Source: Streptomyces violascens
GTDB taxonomy: Bacteria > Actinomycetota > Actinomycetes > Streptomycetales > Streptomycetaceae
Direction: 5' to 3'
DNA: 64,000 nucleotides
Assembly (NCBI RefSeq): GCF_014649955.1
Contig: NZ_BMUA01000001.1
Location: 868,001 to 932,000, forward strand
Positions 49,232-57,976 of this stretch are shown here, one piece after another; position 1 is the stretch's first letter; every line of letters begins with the position of its first letter. The position numbers were made by a program, and so were the translations under genes. A model generated the notes under the pieces. That model did no database searches and was not told the origin of the DNA. It saw nothing but the letters and a program-made list of their open reading frames with translations.

Positions 49232-50200
49232 TCAGACGTCGAGCACCAGACGGCCGGAGGAGCAGCGCGAGACGCACAGCATCATCACGTCGCCCGCGTC
49301 CTGCTCATCAGCGGTGAGCACCATGTCCCGGTGGTCCGGGGTGCCGTCGAGCACGGCGGTCTCGCAGGTGCCGCAGACGCCTTCGCGGCAGGACGTCTCG
49401 ATCGGGATCCCGGCGTCTTCGAGTGCCTCGACGATGGACTCCTCGGGGCCGACCTGAAGGGTGCGCCCCGAGCGGCGGCACTCCACCTCGAACCCGAGCT
49501 CACCACCCTGGGGAGCCGCAACCTCGGCGGCGGCGAATCGCTCGACGTGCAGGCGGTCGCGCAGGCCGAGTTCGGCACACTTCTCCTCGACGGCGACCAG
49601 GAGCGGCTCGGGCCCGCAGCAGTAGACGTGAGTGGTGGGCCCGGCCTGGGCGAGGATGTGGCCGAGGTCGAGGTGGCCGTGCTCGTCGAAGGGGTGGAAG
49701 GTCACCGCTCGCTCCTCGGCGACGAGTTCGAGCAGCTCGTCACCGAAGGCCATGGAGGCGCGCGTGCGTCCGCCGTGCCAGAGCTGCCACGGCCGCCCGT
49801 GCGCGCCGGCCTCCTTCGCCTGGGCGAGGATCGGCGTGATGCCGATGCCGCCCGCGATGAAGAGGTACGACTCGGCCTCCACCAGGGCGAAGTGGTTGCG
49901 CGGCCCCTTCACGGTGAGGGTGTCCCCCGGGCGAACCTGGGTGTGAAGGTGCCGCGAACCCCCGCGCGAGGACGGTTCGTTGAGGACCCCGATACGGTAG
50001 CGGCCGACATCACCCGGGTCGCCGCAGAGGCTGTACTGGCGGATGTGGTCACCGGCATGGACGTCGATGTGCGCACCCGCTTCCCAGGCGGCCAGCGGCT
50101 TGCCCTCGGGGTGGACCAGCTCGACGGAGAGAACGTCCTCGGCCTCCCATGTCATCCGGTGCACGAGCAGGTCGAACTGGGATTCCGGGGCGGTGCTCAT
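49232..50200 (-). CDS. PDR/VanB-like oxidoreductase with C-terminal 2Fe-2S domain
   Basis: A 322-residue FMN- and NAD-binding reductase of the phthalate dioxygenase reductase type. RQYSLCGDP is the flavin motif, YLFIAGGIGITPILAQAKEA the NAD motif and VYCCGPEPLL the conserved C-terminal reductase segment. From about residue 240 comes a plant-type ferredoxin with CREGVCGTCETAVL and a later Cys in LCVSRCSSGRL. It supplies electrons to a Rieske oxygenase, which is not nearby. AAGGAGG precedes the ATG at 50200. Confidence 0.92.
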   Translation of the reverse strand: MSTAPESQFDLLVHRMTWEAEDVLSVELVHPEGKPLAAWEAGAHIDVHAGDHIRQYSLCGDPGDVGRYRIGVLNEPSSRGGSRHLHTQVRPGDTLTVKGPRNHFALVEAESYLFIAGGIGITPILAQAKEAGAHGRPWQLWHGGRTRASMAFGDELLELVAEERAVTFHPFDEHGHLDLGHILAQAGPTTHVYCCGPEPLLVAVEEKCAELGLRDRLHVERFAAAEVAAPQGGELGFEVECRRSGRTLQVGPEESIVEALEDAGIPIETSCREGVCGTCETAVLDGTPDHRDMVLTADEQDAGDVMMLCVSRCSSGRLVLDV

Positions 50201-50349
50201 GTCGTCCTCCTTGGCGGACCGATGCATCAAGATCGGGATGCGCTACTGGCCGTGGATGCTAGCCCGCGCGCCCCGCCCCGCCAACGAGTGTTCAACTGAA
50301 CGGGGTTCAGCCACCGACCCGGCCAGGACCACCGCTCAGAACGCAGACC

Positions 50350-50823
50350 TCAGACCGCCCGGGGCCCATGCGGCAAGAACCGTCCGACCGCCCGCCGCGC
50401 GGCAGGGAACATGCCCGCCGCCGGGAGCTCCAGGACGGCCCGTTCCCGTACGCGCTGAAGCGGAACCGCGGGGCGGTACCACGTGCACGGGGAAGGAAGG
50501 GGGCTCGGCGGGCTGCCGGTGTGGGCCTTGAGGGCGACACTGACCAGCGTGAGCAGCAGGTCCACATCCGAGTCGCAGTCGAGCAGTATGGTCACCCACG
50601 CGGACCCCGGCTTCAGCCGGATCGCCGTGCTGTGCCGCAGCTCGGGACGCAGTCGCTCGATCGCCGTGTGGGTGAGGTGCAGATCGGCCGCGAATCCGGA
50701 ATGGAAATGCACCACTTCGTATTCGGCCGCGAAAAGTGCCTCCCCAACTGCGCACCCGGGTGGGCCACTTACCAGGTTCGGCCATGATTGCAACTGGTCC
50801 ATGGCGCGATGAGCCGCGGTCAT
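50350..50823 (-). CDS. Luciferase-like family protein (DUF5519)
   Basis: A 157-residue soluble protein of the DUF5519 family, named for weak similarity to luciferase. The family pattern WPNLVSGPPGCAVGEALFAAEYEVVHFHSG and ELRHSTAIRLKPGSAWVTILLD is present; the rest is basic and Pro-rich (RERAVLELPAAGMFPAARRAVGRFLP). Function unknown; in other actinomycetes such genes stand alone. GAGGATGG precedes the ATG at 50823. Confidence 0.75.
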   Translation of the reverse strand: MTAAHRAMDQLQSWPNLVSGPPGCAVGEALFAAEYEVVHFHSGFAADLHLTHTAIERLRPELRHSTAIRLKPGSAWVTILLDCDSDVDLLLTLVSVALKAHTGSPPSPLPSPCTWYRPAVPLQRVRERAVLELPAAGMFPAARRAVGRFLPHGPRAV

Positions 50824-51319
50824 GACGCCATCCTCGCGCACACTTCACCCGGAGGACCACCCCCCGCCACCCATGGATGGGTTTCGTGGCTGGTCCACGC
50901 CGGGCCGCCTGCGGCCGGAGCGGCTGCCCCACGGGTGTTCACTCCCGCGTCATCTCCTGGACAGGTGACCAGTTCTGACGGGTGAGGGCCCCCGCCACGC
51001 CACCCGGCGGGGCCGGCCGATCCTGGCCGACTTGTCCTGCGAGGGGGCTTCGAACGGCGGCCATTGGGCCGCGGGCCGTCTGCGGCTGGTCGCTCCCGCG
51101 AGTTCTCGGCTTCGCTCGACCAGGGGGCACCCTCATCGCGGCGGAGCCGCACATGTCTCAGCCCCACGCGCCCCTCAAGGGCGGGCGACCTCATCCGACG
51201 CACAGCGTCCGGCGCCCTGCATATGCCTCCGAGGCAAGCGGAAGACCGCCTTCCGAAAACCTGCACATCCCATGCGCAACCCCGTCACCGAGGTCACGGA
51301 CCGGCCTCGGGTCCGGACC
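50824..51319. other. Intergenic region upstream of the peptide-export locus
   Basis: About 500 bases without a convincing gene. Open frames on both strands (such as 50982-51365 plus) have no ribosome binding site, and their translations look arbitrary. A G-quadruplex-forming run closes the region and is listed separately. The export locus promoter probably lies in the following 250 bases, which are less GC-rich. Confidence 0.5.
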
Positions 51320-51342
51320 GGGGGGCGGGGGTTTGGGGCGGG
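51320..51342 (+). promoter_or_regulatory. Potential G-quadruplex, 250 bases before the precursor gene
   Basis: Four G-runs of 6, 5, 4 and 3 bases are separated by loops of 1, 3 and 1 bases within 23 bases on the plus strand, fitting the G3+N1-7 rule with very short loops. Confidence 0.5.
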
Positions 51343-51587
51343 AGTGTCCCAGTTGGGAAAAGTGAGCTCCGGGCGCCAGGAATTCAACTCGTGAAGCTCG
51401 TGAAGAATCTGACCCCGATTCATGAACAGACCTCCACGCGACCGCAATTCGGAGCGCTCACCAACCCCTGGTCGGCCACCTGGCGATTGGCTGTGAAAGC
51501 TGTCCCCGTGTTTTGATCCTGGCCACTGCGGGAGCCCCGGCAAGGAGTTCCCGATAGGAAATGTCCCCATGAAAGGCAGTACTCACC

Positions 51588-51815
51588 ATGAACAACGCTC
51601 CCCAGGTTGAGACCCTCGAGATCTCCGACGCCGACCTCGACAACGTGTCCGGCGGCCTCGTCGGCACCGCGCTCGGCAACGTGACCAGCACCGCCGACTC
51701 GATCCTCCCGGTCTCCGGCATCGTCGGCTCCGTCACGGGCCTCGTCGGCTCGGTCACCGGCGTGAACACCGGCGCCGTCACCGGCCTGGCCACGGGCCTC
51801 GTCGCCGGTCTCTGA
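51588..51815 (+). CDS. Double-glycine-leader precursor peptide (glycine-zipper core)
   Basis: A 75-residue exported peptide precursor. The leader (1-23) ends ISDADLDNVSGG, fitting the double-glycine consensus LSxxELxxIxGG cleaved by C39 peptidases. The predicted 52-residue core contains no Cys, Lys, Arg, His or aromatic residue, one Asp and 11 Gly, with Val, Thr, Leu, Ser and Ala making up most of the rest. Six glycines (54, 58, 62, 66, 70, 74) follow one another every four residues, a glycine zipper that packs helices in membranes. Lack of Cys excludes lanthipeptide rings. It is immediately followed by three export genes. It is probably an unmodified bacteriocin-like or signalling peptide. 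The ATG at 51588 has only a weak AAAGG. Confidence 0.82.
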   Translation: MNNAPQVETLEISDADLDNVSGGLVGTALGNVTSTADSILPVSGIVGSVTGLVGSVTGVNTGAVTGLATGLVAGL

Positions 51816-51826
51816 GATCACGCGTG

Positions 51827-51855
51827 AGCCCCGGAACCCCCTCGGTTCCGGGGCT
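51827..51855 (+). terminator. Hairpin between precursor and exporter genes
   Basis: AGCCCCGGAACC pairs with GGTTCCGGGGCT over a 5-base loop, followed by TT. It lies 12 bases past the precursor stop and can act as a partial terminator that keeps precursor transcripts in excess over exporter transcripts. Confidence 0.75.
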
Positions 51856-51899
51856 TTGCGGATGATTTGCGGATGGTTCACGGTTAAGGAAAGAGTTTC

Positions 51900-52706
51900 T
51901 TGCAGTTTCGCCAACAGGCCCTTTCCAAACTGCAGTCACCGGAGGAAATCGACCTGCCGGTGCGTTTTGCGCGCCCGCAGGGCAGGCTCGTCCTTTTTGT
52001 CACTGTGATGGTCATGGCCGCAGCCTGTTTCTGGGCCGTGACGGGTTCCGTTTCCTCCACGATCGACGCGCCCGGCATCCTCACACACGCGCAGGGCAGC
52101 TATGTCCTGCAGAGCCCGGTCGCGGGCCAGATCACCGGGGTGTACGCCAAGGAGGGCCAGGCCCTCGCGGCCGACGCGCCGCTCCTCAAGGTGCGTACCG
52201 CGCAAGGCGACCGGACCGTCCGCGCGATCGCCGCGGGCCGTCTCACCAGCCTCTCCGCGACCATCGGCTCGGTCGTCGCCACCGGCGCGAACGTGGCGAG
52301 CGTGGAGCGGACCGGCGGCGCCGACGACCCGCTGATGGTGATGCTGTACCTGCCCGGCGACAGCGTCGCGAGCGTCCCCGCGGGCGCCTCCGTCGACCTC
52401 ACCGTGCAGTCCGTGCCCGCCGAACAGTACGGGGTGCTGCGCGGCCGGGTGGCCGCGGTCGGCAGGGCTCCGCAGACCCAGCAGCAGATCGCCGCGTTCC
52501 TCGGCGACGCCCAGCTCGCCGAGCAGTTCTCGCAGCACGGCAGGCCCGTGGGGGTCCTCGTGAAGCTCGATGCCGCGCCCGGCACGAAGTCCGGCTACCG
52601 CTGGTCGTCGGCCGACGGACCGCCGTTCACCGTCGACTCCATGACCCTGGCCACCGGCACCGTCCACCTGGCCGACCGGCGTCCCATCGATTGGCTGCTC
52701 CCGTGA
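51900..52706 (+). CDS. HlyD-type export adaptor (NHLM system)
   Basis: A 268-residue membrane-fusion-type subunit of a NHLM bacteriocin export system. A short cytoplasmic start leads to one span (LVLFVTVMVMAAACFWAVTG, about 31-50), then a biotinyl/lipoyl-like hairpin region, SPVAGQITGVYAKEGQALAADAPLLKVRT, and a beta-rich C-terminus. It is short for the family, as expected where no outer membrane has to be crossed. TTG 51900 follows AAGGAAAGAG. Its stop overlaps the next start (GTGA). Confidence 0.85.
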   Translation: MQFRQQALSKLQSPEEIDLPVRFARPQGRLVLFVTVMVMAAACFWAVTGSVSSTIDAPGILTHAQGSYVLQSPVAGQITGVYAKEGQALAADAPLLKVRTAQGDRTVRAIAAGRLTSLSATIGSVVATGANVASVERTGGADDPLMVMLYLPGDSVASVPAGASVDLTVQSVPAEQYGVLRGRVAAVGRAPQTQQQIAAFLGDAQLAEQFSQHGRPVGVLVKLDAAPGTKSGYRWSSADGPPFTVDSMTLATGTVHLADRRPIDWLLP

Positions 52707-54982
52707 CCGCACCCCACGCATCCCCCACCGCCCCACAGCTCCCGCCCACCGGCCACGGGCGCCGACGCCCCGCCACCTCCCCCGGCGGCAGCCGTCGTTC
52801 ACGCGGTCGCCAGGTACCCAAGGCCGGGCGGACCAAGACCGTGCGCAGCCCCACCGTCCTCCAGATGGAAGCCCTGGAGTGCGGTGCCGCCTCCCTCGCC
52901 ATGGTGCTCGCCCACCACGGTCGCCACGTTCCCCTCGAGGAACTGCGCATCGCGTGCGGCGTCTCACGCGACGGCTCGCGGGCCAGCAACGTCCTGAAGG
53001 CGGCCCGCAGTTACGGGCTCACGGCCAAGGGCATGCAGATGGAGCCGGCCGCGCTCGCCGAGGTGCAGGGGCCCGCCATCCTGTTCTGGGAGTTCAACCA
53101 CTACGTCGTGTACGACGGCATGGGACGGCGTCTCGGCCGGCGGGGCGTGCACATCAACGACCCGGACAAGGGCCGCCGGTTCGTACCGACGGAGGACTTC
53201 GACACCAGCTTCACCGGTGTCGTCCTCGTCCTGGAACCCGGCCCCGACTTCCGGCGCGGCGGACGCAAGCCCGGCGTCATGGGCGCGCTGCCCGCGCGCC
53301 TTCGCGGCACCACGGGCACCATGCTGGCCTCACTGCTCGCCAGCCTGCTGCTCGTGGCGGTCGGCGCGACACTGCCCGCGCTGAGCCGTACGTACATCGA
53401 TCTGTTTCTGATAGGCCATCAGACCTCGCTGCTGGGCGTGCTGTTCGCGGCAATGGGCACCATGGTGGCGCTCACCGTCGTCCTGACCTGGCTCCAGCAG
53501 GCGAATCTGCTGCGGGGGCGCATCATCTCGTCCACGCTCAGCAGCGCCCGGTTCTTCCGGCATCTGCTGCGGCTCCCGGTCACGTTCTTCGCGCAGCGCA
53601 GCCCCGCCGACCTCGTGCAGCGGCTCCAGTCCAACGACGCGGTCGCCGAGACGCTGGCACGCGATCTGACCGCGGCGGCCGTGGACGGCATCGTCGTGCT
53701 GCTCTACGCCTTCCTGCTGTGGACCTATGATCCGCAGCTGACCGTCATCGGGGTGGGCATCGCGCTGCTCAACGTGGTGGCGATGCGCATCGTCGTACGG
53801 CTCAGGGCAACGCGCACGCAGAAGCTGCGCGCCGACAGCGCGCGGCTCACCAACACCTCGTACACCGGGCTCCAGCTGATCGAGACGATGAAGGCCACCG
53901 GGGGCGAGAACGGGTACTTCCGCCGCTGGGCCGGCCAGCACGCCACGACCCTGGAGGAGCAGCAGCGCCTGGGCGTGCCGAGCGCCTGGCTCGGCGTCGT
54001 CGCGCCCTTGCTCGCCACCCTCAACAGCGCGCTGATCCTGTGGATCGGCGGGCTGCGGGCGGTGGAGGGGCACATCTCGATCGGGCTGCTCGTCGCGTTC
54101 CAGGCCCTGGTGACCCGCTTCACCGCGCCGGTCACCCGGCTCAACGGCGTGGCGGGCCGCATCCAGGACTTCGCGGCCGACGTGGCCCGGCTCAAGGACG
54201 TCGAGAACTTCCCCGTCGACGCCCTGCACACCCGCCCCGAGCCGGCCGCGAGCACGCGCCGCCTCACGGGCCATGTGACGCTCGAAGACATCACCTTCGG
54301 CTACAGCCCGCTCGACAAGCCCCTGCTCACCGGGTTCTCGCTGACCGTCGGCCCGGGTCAGCAGGTGGCCCTCGTCGGCGGCTCCGGAAGCGGCAAGTCC
54401 ACGGTGTCCCGGCTGATTTCGGGTCTCTACGCGCCCTGGGAAGGCACGATCCGCATCGACGGGCAGCGCCTGGAGGACATCCCGCGCGGGGCGCTCGCCG
54501 CCTCGGTCTCCTTCGTCGACCAGGACGTCTTCCTCTTCGAGGGCACGGTGCGCGACAACGTCGCGCTGTGGGACCCCTCGATCCCGGACGACGCGGTCGT
54601 GGCGGCCCTCGAGGACGCGGCCCTGTACGAGGTCGTCGCGCGCCGGGCGGGCGGCATCCACAGCCGGGTCGAGCAGGACGGGCGCAACTTCTCCGGCGGC
54701 CAGCGCCAGCGCCTGGAGATCGCGCGGGCGCTGGTGCGGCGGCCGAGCATCCTGGTCCTGGACGAGGTCACCAGCGCCCTGGACGCCGAGACCGAGCACG
54801 TCATCATCGACAATCTGCGCCGCCGCGGCTGCGCCTGCGTCGTCATCGCCCACCGCCTCAGCACCGTGCGCGACAGCGACGAGATCGTGGTGCTCGACCA
54901 CGGGACGGTCGTGGAGCGCGGCCGGCACGAGGACCTGGTCGCTGCCGCGGGTCCGTACGCCGAGCTGGTCAGGGAGCACTGA
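52703..54982 (+). CDS. C39-peptidase ABC transporter, NHLM bacteriocin system
   Basis: A 759-residue peptidase-containing exporter. A basic, Pro-rich N-terminus precedes the C39 peptidase: LQMEALECGAASLAMVLA (Gln54, Cys60), FNHYVVYDG (His133) and INDPDKG (Asp153) complete the triad, so it should cut after the precursor's Gly-Gly. Six spans follow (about 220-490), then the ATPase with GGSGSGKSTVSRLISG, NFSGGQRQRLEIARAL and SILVLDEVTSALD. It probably pairs with the next ABC protein. The GTG at 52703 overlaps the HlyD stop. Confidence 0.93.
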   Translation: MTAPHASPTAPQLPPTGHGRRRPATSPGGSRRSRGRQVPKAGRTKTVRSPTVLQMEALECGAASLAMVLAHHGRHVPLEELRIACGVSRDGSRASNVLKAARSYGLTAKGMQMEPAALAEVQGPAILFWEFNHYVVYDGMGRRLGRRGVHINDPDKGRRFVPTEDFDTSFTGVVLVLEPGPDFRRGGRKPGVMGALPARLRGTTGTMLASLLASLLLVAVGATLPALSRTYIDLFLIGHQTSLLGVLFAAMGTMVALTVVLTWLQQANLLRGRIISSTLSSARFFRHLLRLPVTFFAQRSPADLVQRLQSNDAVAETLARDLTAAAVDGIVVLLYAFLLWTYDPQLTVIGVGIALLNVVAMRIVVRLRATRTQKLRADSARLTNTSYTGLQLIETMKATGGENGYFRRWAGQHATTLEEQQRLGVPSAWLGVVAPLLATLNSALILWIGGLRAVEGHISIGLLVAFQALVTRFTAPVTRLNGVAGRIQDFAADVARLKDVENFPVDALHTRPEPAASTRRLTGHVTLEDITFGYSPLDKPLLTGFSLTVGPGQQVALVGGSGSGKSTVSRLISGLYAPWEGTIRIDGQRLEDIPRGALAASVSFVDQDVFLFEGTVRDNVALWDPSIPDDAVVAALEDAALYEVVARRAGGIHSRVEQDGRNFSGGQRQRLEIARALVRRPSILVLDEVTSALDAETEHVIIDNLRRRGCACVVIAHRLSTVRDSDEIVVLDHGTVVERGRHEDLVAAAGPYAELVREH

Positions 54983-54983
54983 G

Positions 54984-57824
54984 GTGACGTCCGTACACCC
55001 CCTCGCCGAGCCGGGCACCGACCCGGTCGTCGGCGCGCTCGGCGGGCTCGGGCAGCACATCGACTGCGCCGGTCTGCGCAGCTTCTCGCTCGACGGACCG
55101 CAGGTGCTGTGGCTCGTGGTGAGCGGCGCCCTGGACCTGTTCGCGGTCGACGCGGTGGCCCAGGGCCACTGGCACTTCCTAGGCCGGCTCGAACCGGGCA
55201 CTCTGCTCCTCGGCCCGGTCGAGGGCCCGCAGCACACCCTGGTCGGCCGCCCGCTGCGGGAGTGCGTGCTGCGCCGCATCCCGCTGCGCGAGCTGTACCG
55301 GTACCCGGACGCCGGCGGGTACGAGGGGCAGTACCTCAGCCAGTACGACACCGGGGACGCGGCGCTCAGCCTCCTGGAACACGCCTTCTCGCTCGGCGTC
55401 GGCCGGGGCCAACGCGTCTTGTTCGAGGCCCCGTTGGACGGCCGGACCGCCCTCGACGAGACGGTGGCCGACGACGACATCCTGTGGCTTCCGGTGTCGC
55501 CGGGCAGTGTGCAGTACGGGGCCGCGTTCAGCGCGGAGGCGGCCGGTGACCTGCTGGTCGACGGCGCCCTGTGGCAGAGCATGGTCAACCAGCAGTACCG
55601 GCTGCTCTCCGCTCTCGACCGCTGGATCGAGCGCCTGGAGCGCGCGCACGAGGACCGCACCGCGGCCGGCATCAAGGCGGGCGAGGCCGTCCGCGAGGAG
55701 GCCGACCGGGCGCTGCTCACCTCCATCGGCCGCACCCGTAAGGCGCCTTCGCGTACGGCGGGTTCGAGCGATGACGCCACGTACGCGGCGTGCCGCCTCG
55801 TCGCGGACGCGGCCGGGATCACGCTCGCGGACCCGGCGCTGGGCGGCGCGGTCAGCGACCGGATCGACGCGGTCGAGCGGGTCGCGGTCGCCTCCCGCAT
55901 CCGCACCCGGCCGGTGCGGCTAGACGGGCGCTGGTGGCGCGAGGACTCCGGCCCGCTGGTGGGCCACCGCACCAGCGGCACCGCGGTCGCCCTGCTGTGG
56001 CGGCGCGGCGGATACGAGGCGGTGCACCCGGTGTCCGGCCGGCGCACCCGTATCGACGCCGACAACGCGCAGGAGTTCGAGCAGCGGGCCGTCATGTTCT
56101 ACCGGCCGCTGCCGGAGCGGCCCTTGGGCAAGTGGGGGCTGCTGCGCTTCAGCCTGCGCGGCACCCGCGCCGACGTGCGCAATCTGCTGCTCGCCGGTCT
56201 GGTGACGGTGGCGCTCGGCGCCCTGGTGCCGATCGCGACCGGGCAGGTGCTCGGCGTCTACGTGCCGCGTGCCGAGACCGGCCTCATCGTGCAGGTGTCG
56301 CTCGCCGTGATCGTCTCCGGCATCGTGTCGGCCGCGTTCACGCTGCTCCAGAACCTCACCATCCTGCGCATGGAGGGGCGGATCGAGAGTACCCTTCAAC
56401 CCGCCGTGTGGGACCGGCTGTTGAGGCTGCCGACGAAGTTCTTCGCCGAGCGCTCCACCGGTGAGCTGGCGAGTGCGGCGATGGGGGTCAGCGCGATCCG
56501 GCGGGTCCTTTCGGGCATCGGCCCGGTCGCCGTGCAGGCGGGCACGGTCGGGGCGATGAACCTGGTTCTGCTCCTGTGCTTCAGCGTGCCGCTGGCGCTG
56601 GTGGCGATCGCGATGCTGATCGTCATCGCCGCGGTGTTCCTCACCATGGGCATGTGGGAGCTGCGCTGGCAGCGCCGTCTGGTAGAGCTCGGCAACAAGC
56701 TCAACAACCAGGCGTTCCAGACTCTGCGCGGGCTGCCCAAGCTGCGGGTCGCCGCGGCGGAGAGCTTCGCGTACGGGGCGTGGGCGGGCGAGTTCGCGCG
56801 CAGCCGGGAGCTGCAGAAGCGGGCGGGCCGGATCAAGAACTTGACGACGGTCCTCAACGCCGTCTATCTGCCGCTGTGTTCACTGCTCCTGTTCGTGCTG
56901 CTCGCGGGACCCGCCCGCGGCTCCCTTTCGGCGAGCGCGTTCCTGACGTTCAACACGGCCGTGACGATGCTGCTCACCGCGGTCACGCAGCTGACCGGCG
57001 CGTTCATCTCTGCGGCCGCCGTACTGCCCATGTTCGAGCAGATCGAGCCGGTGCTCGACGAGGCGCCCGAGGTGCGCGGGGCCAGCACCCAGCCCGGCGC
57101 GCTGTCCGGCGGCATCGAGGCGCGGGGCCTGTCGTTCCGCTACGCCGACGACGGGCCGCTGGTCCTGGACGACGTGTCCCTGAACGTGGCGCCGGGTGAG
57201 TTCGTGGCGGTCGTCGGCCCGAGCGGCTGCGGCAAGTCGACGCTGCTGCGGCTGCTCATCGGCTTCGACGACCCGGTCTCGGGCAGTGTGCTGTACGACG
57301 GCCAGGACCTGGCGGCCCTCGACCGGGCGGCCGTGCGCCGCCAGTGCGGGGTCGTGCTGCAGAACGCCCAGCCGCTCACCGGGTCGATCCTGGACTGCAT
57401 CTGCGGGGCGGAGGTGTTCACGCAGGAGGAGGCGTGGGAGGCGGCCGCGATGGCGGGCCTGGCCGAGGACATCAAGCGGATGCCGATGGGCCTGCACACC
57501 ATGATCTCCGGTGGCAGCGCCATCTCGGGCGGCCAGCGCCAGCGCCTCATGATCGCCCAGGCCCTTGTCCGGCGCCCCCGCGTCCTCTTCTTCGACGAGG
57601 CCACCAGCGCCCTGGACAACGAGACCCAGCGCATCGTCATCGAGAGCACCCGGAGCCTGCGGGCGACGCGCGTCGTGATCGCCCACCGGCTCTCCACCGT
57701 CCTGGACGCCGACCGCGTGATCGTCATGTCGGAGGGCCGGATCGTGCAGCAGGGCCCGCCCGCCGAGCTCCTCGCCGACCCCCGGGGCCGCCTGCACGAA
57801 CTGGTCCGGCGGCAGCTGCGCTGA
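54984..57824 (+). CDS. ABC transporter ATP-binding/permease, NHLM bacteriocin system, second subunit
   Basis: A 946-residue exporter half. An N-terminal 330-residue region without peptidase residues resembles a cyclic-nucleotide-binding-like domain (FLGRLEPGTLLLGPVEGP, HTLVGRPLRECVLRRI), followed by a family-specific basic linker. Six spans lie at about 395-680 and the ATPase carries VVGPSGCGKSTLLRLLIG, ISGGQRQRLMIAQALV and RVLFFDEATSALD. This is the second transporter always found with the C39-type one in NHLM loci. GTG 54984 follows GGGAG, one base after the previous stop. Confidence 0.92.
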   Translation: MTSVHPLAEPGTDPVVGALGGLGQHIDCAGLRSFSLDGPQVLWLVVSGALDLFAVDAVAQGHWHFLGRLEPGTLLLGPVEGPQHTLVGRPLRECVLRRIPLRELYRYPDAGGYEGQYLSQYDTGDAALSLLEHAFSLGVGRGQRVLFEAPLDGRTALDETVADDDILWLPVSPGSVQYGAAFSAEAAGDLLVDGALWQSMVNQQYRLLSALDRWIERLERAHEDRTAAGIKAGEAVREEADRALLTSIGRTRKAPSRTAGSSDDATYAACRLVADAAGITLADPALGGAVSDRIDAVERVAVASRIRTRPVRLDGRWWREDSGPLVGHRTSGTAVALLWRRGGYEAVHPVSGRRTRIDADNAQEFEQRAVMFYRPLPERPLGKWGLLRFSLRGTRADVRNLLLAGLVTVALGALVPIATGQVLGVYVPRAETGLIVQVSLAVIVSGIVSAAFTLLQNLTILRMEGRIESTLQPAVWDRLLRLPTKFFAERSTGELASAAMGVSAIRRVLSGIGPVAVQAGTVGAMNLVLLLCFSVPLALVAIAMLIVIAAVFLTMGMWELRWQRRLVELGNKLNNQAFQTLRGLPKLRVAAAESFAYGAWAGEFARSRELQKRAGRIKNLTTVLNAVYLPLCSLLLFVLLAGPARGSLSASAFLTFNTAVTMLLTAVTQLTGAFISAAAVLPMFEQIEPVLDEAPEVRGASTQPGALSGGIEARGLSFRYADDGPLVLDDVSLNVAPGEFVAVVGPSGCGKSTLLRLLIGFDDPVSGSVLYDGQDLAALDRAAVRRQCGVVLQNAQPLTGSILDCICGAEVFTQEEAWEAAAMAGLAEDIKRMPMGLHTMISGGSAISGGQRQRLMIAQALVRRPRVLFFDEATSALDNETQRIVIESTRSLRATRVVIAHRLSTVLDADRVIVMSEGRIVQQGPPAELLADPRGRLHELVRRQLR

Positions 57825-57976
57825 ACGCCCTGCGCGGTGGCATGGTGGAGAGTGAGCACCACTTCACCGGTCCTGGAGAACGCCATGGTCAAGAGGAATG
57901 TGCCACCTCTCCTCCGGCCCCCGGCCCCGGCCGCGCGGCCCCGCACCGGGACGGTCCGTACCGCTCCGGGGAGGGT

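Noticed and set aside
51420..51494. A 24-codon frame MNRPPRDRNSERS upstream of the precursor as a second peptide
   Set aside because: No ribosome binding site, no double-glycine leader and no hydrophobic core.
51588..51815. Reading the precursor as a lanthipeptide
   Set aside because: The core has no Cys and no lanthionine synthetase is nearby.
53330..56095. Very long open frame (over 900 codons) antisense to the two exporter genes
   Set aside because: It is low-complexity Arg/Ala/Ser-rich sequence, a product of high GC on the opposite strand; the sense frames carry full ABC motifs.
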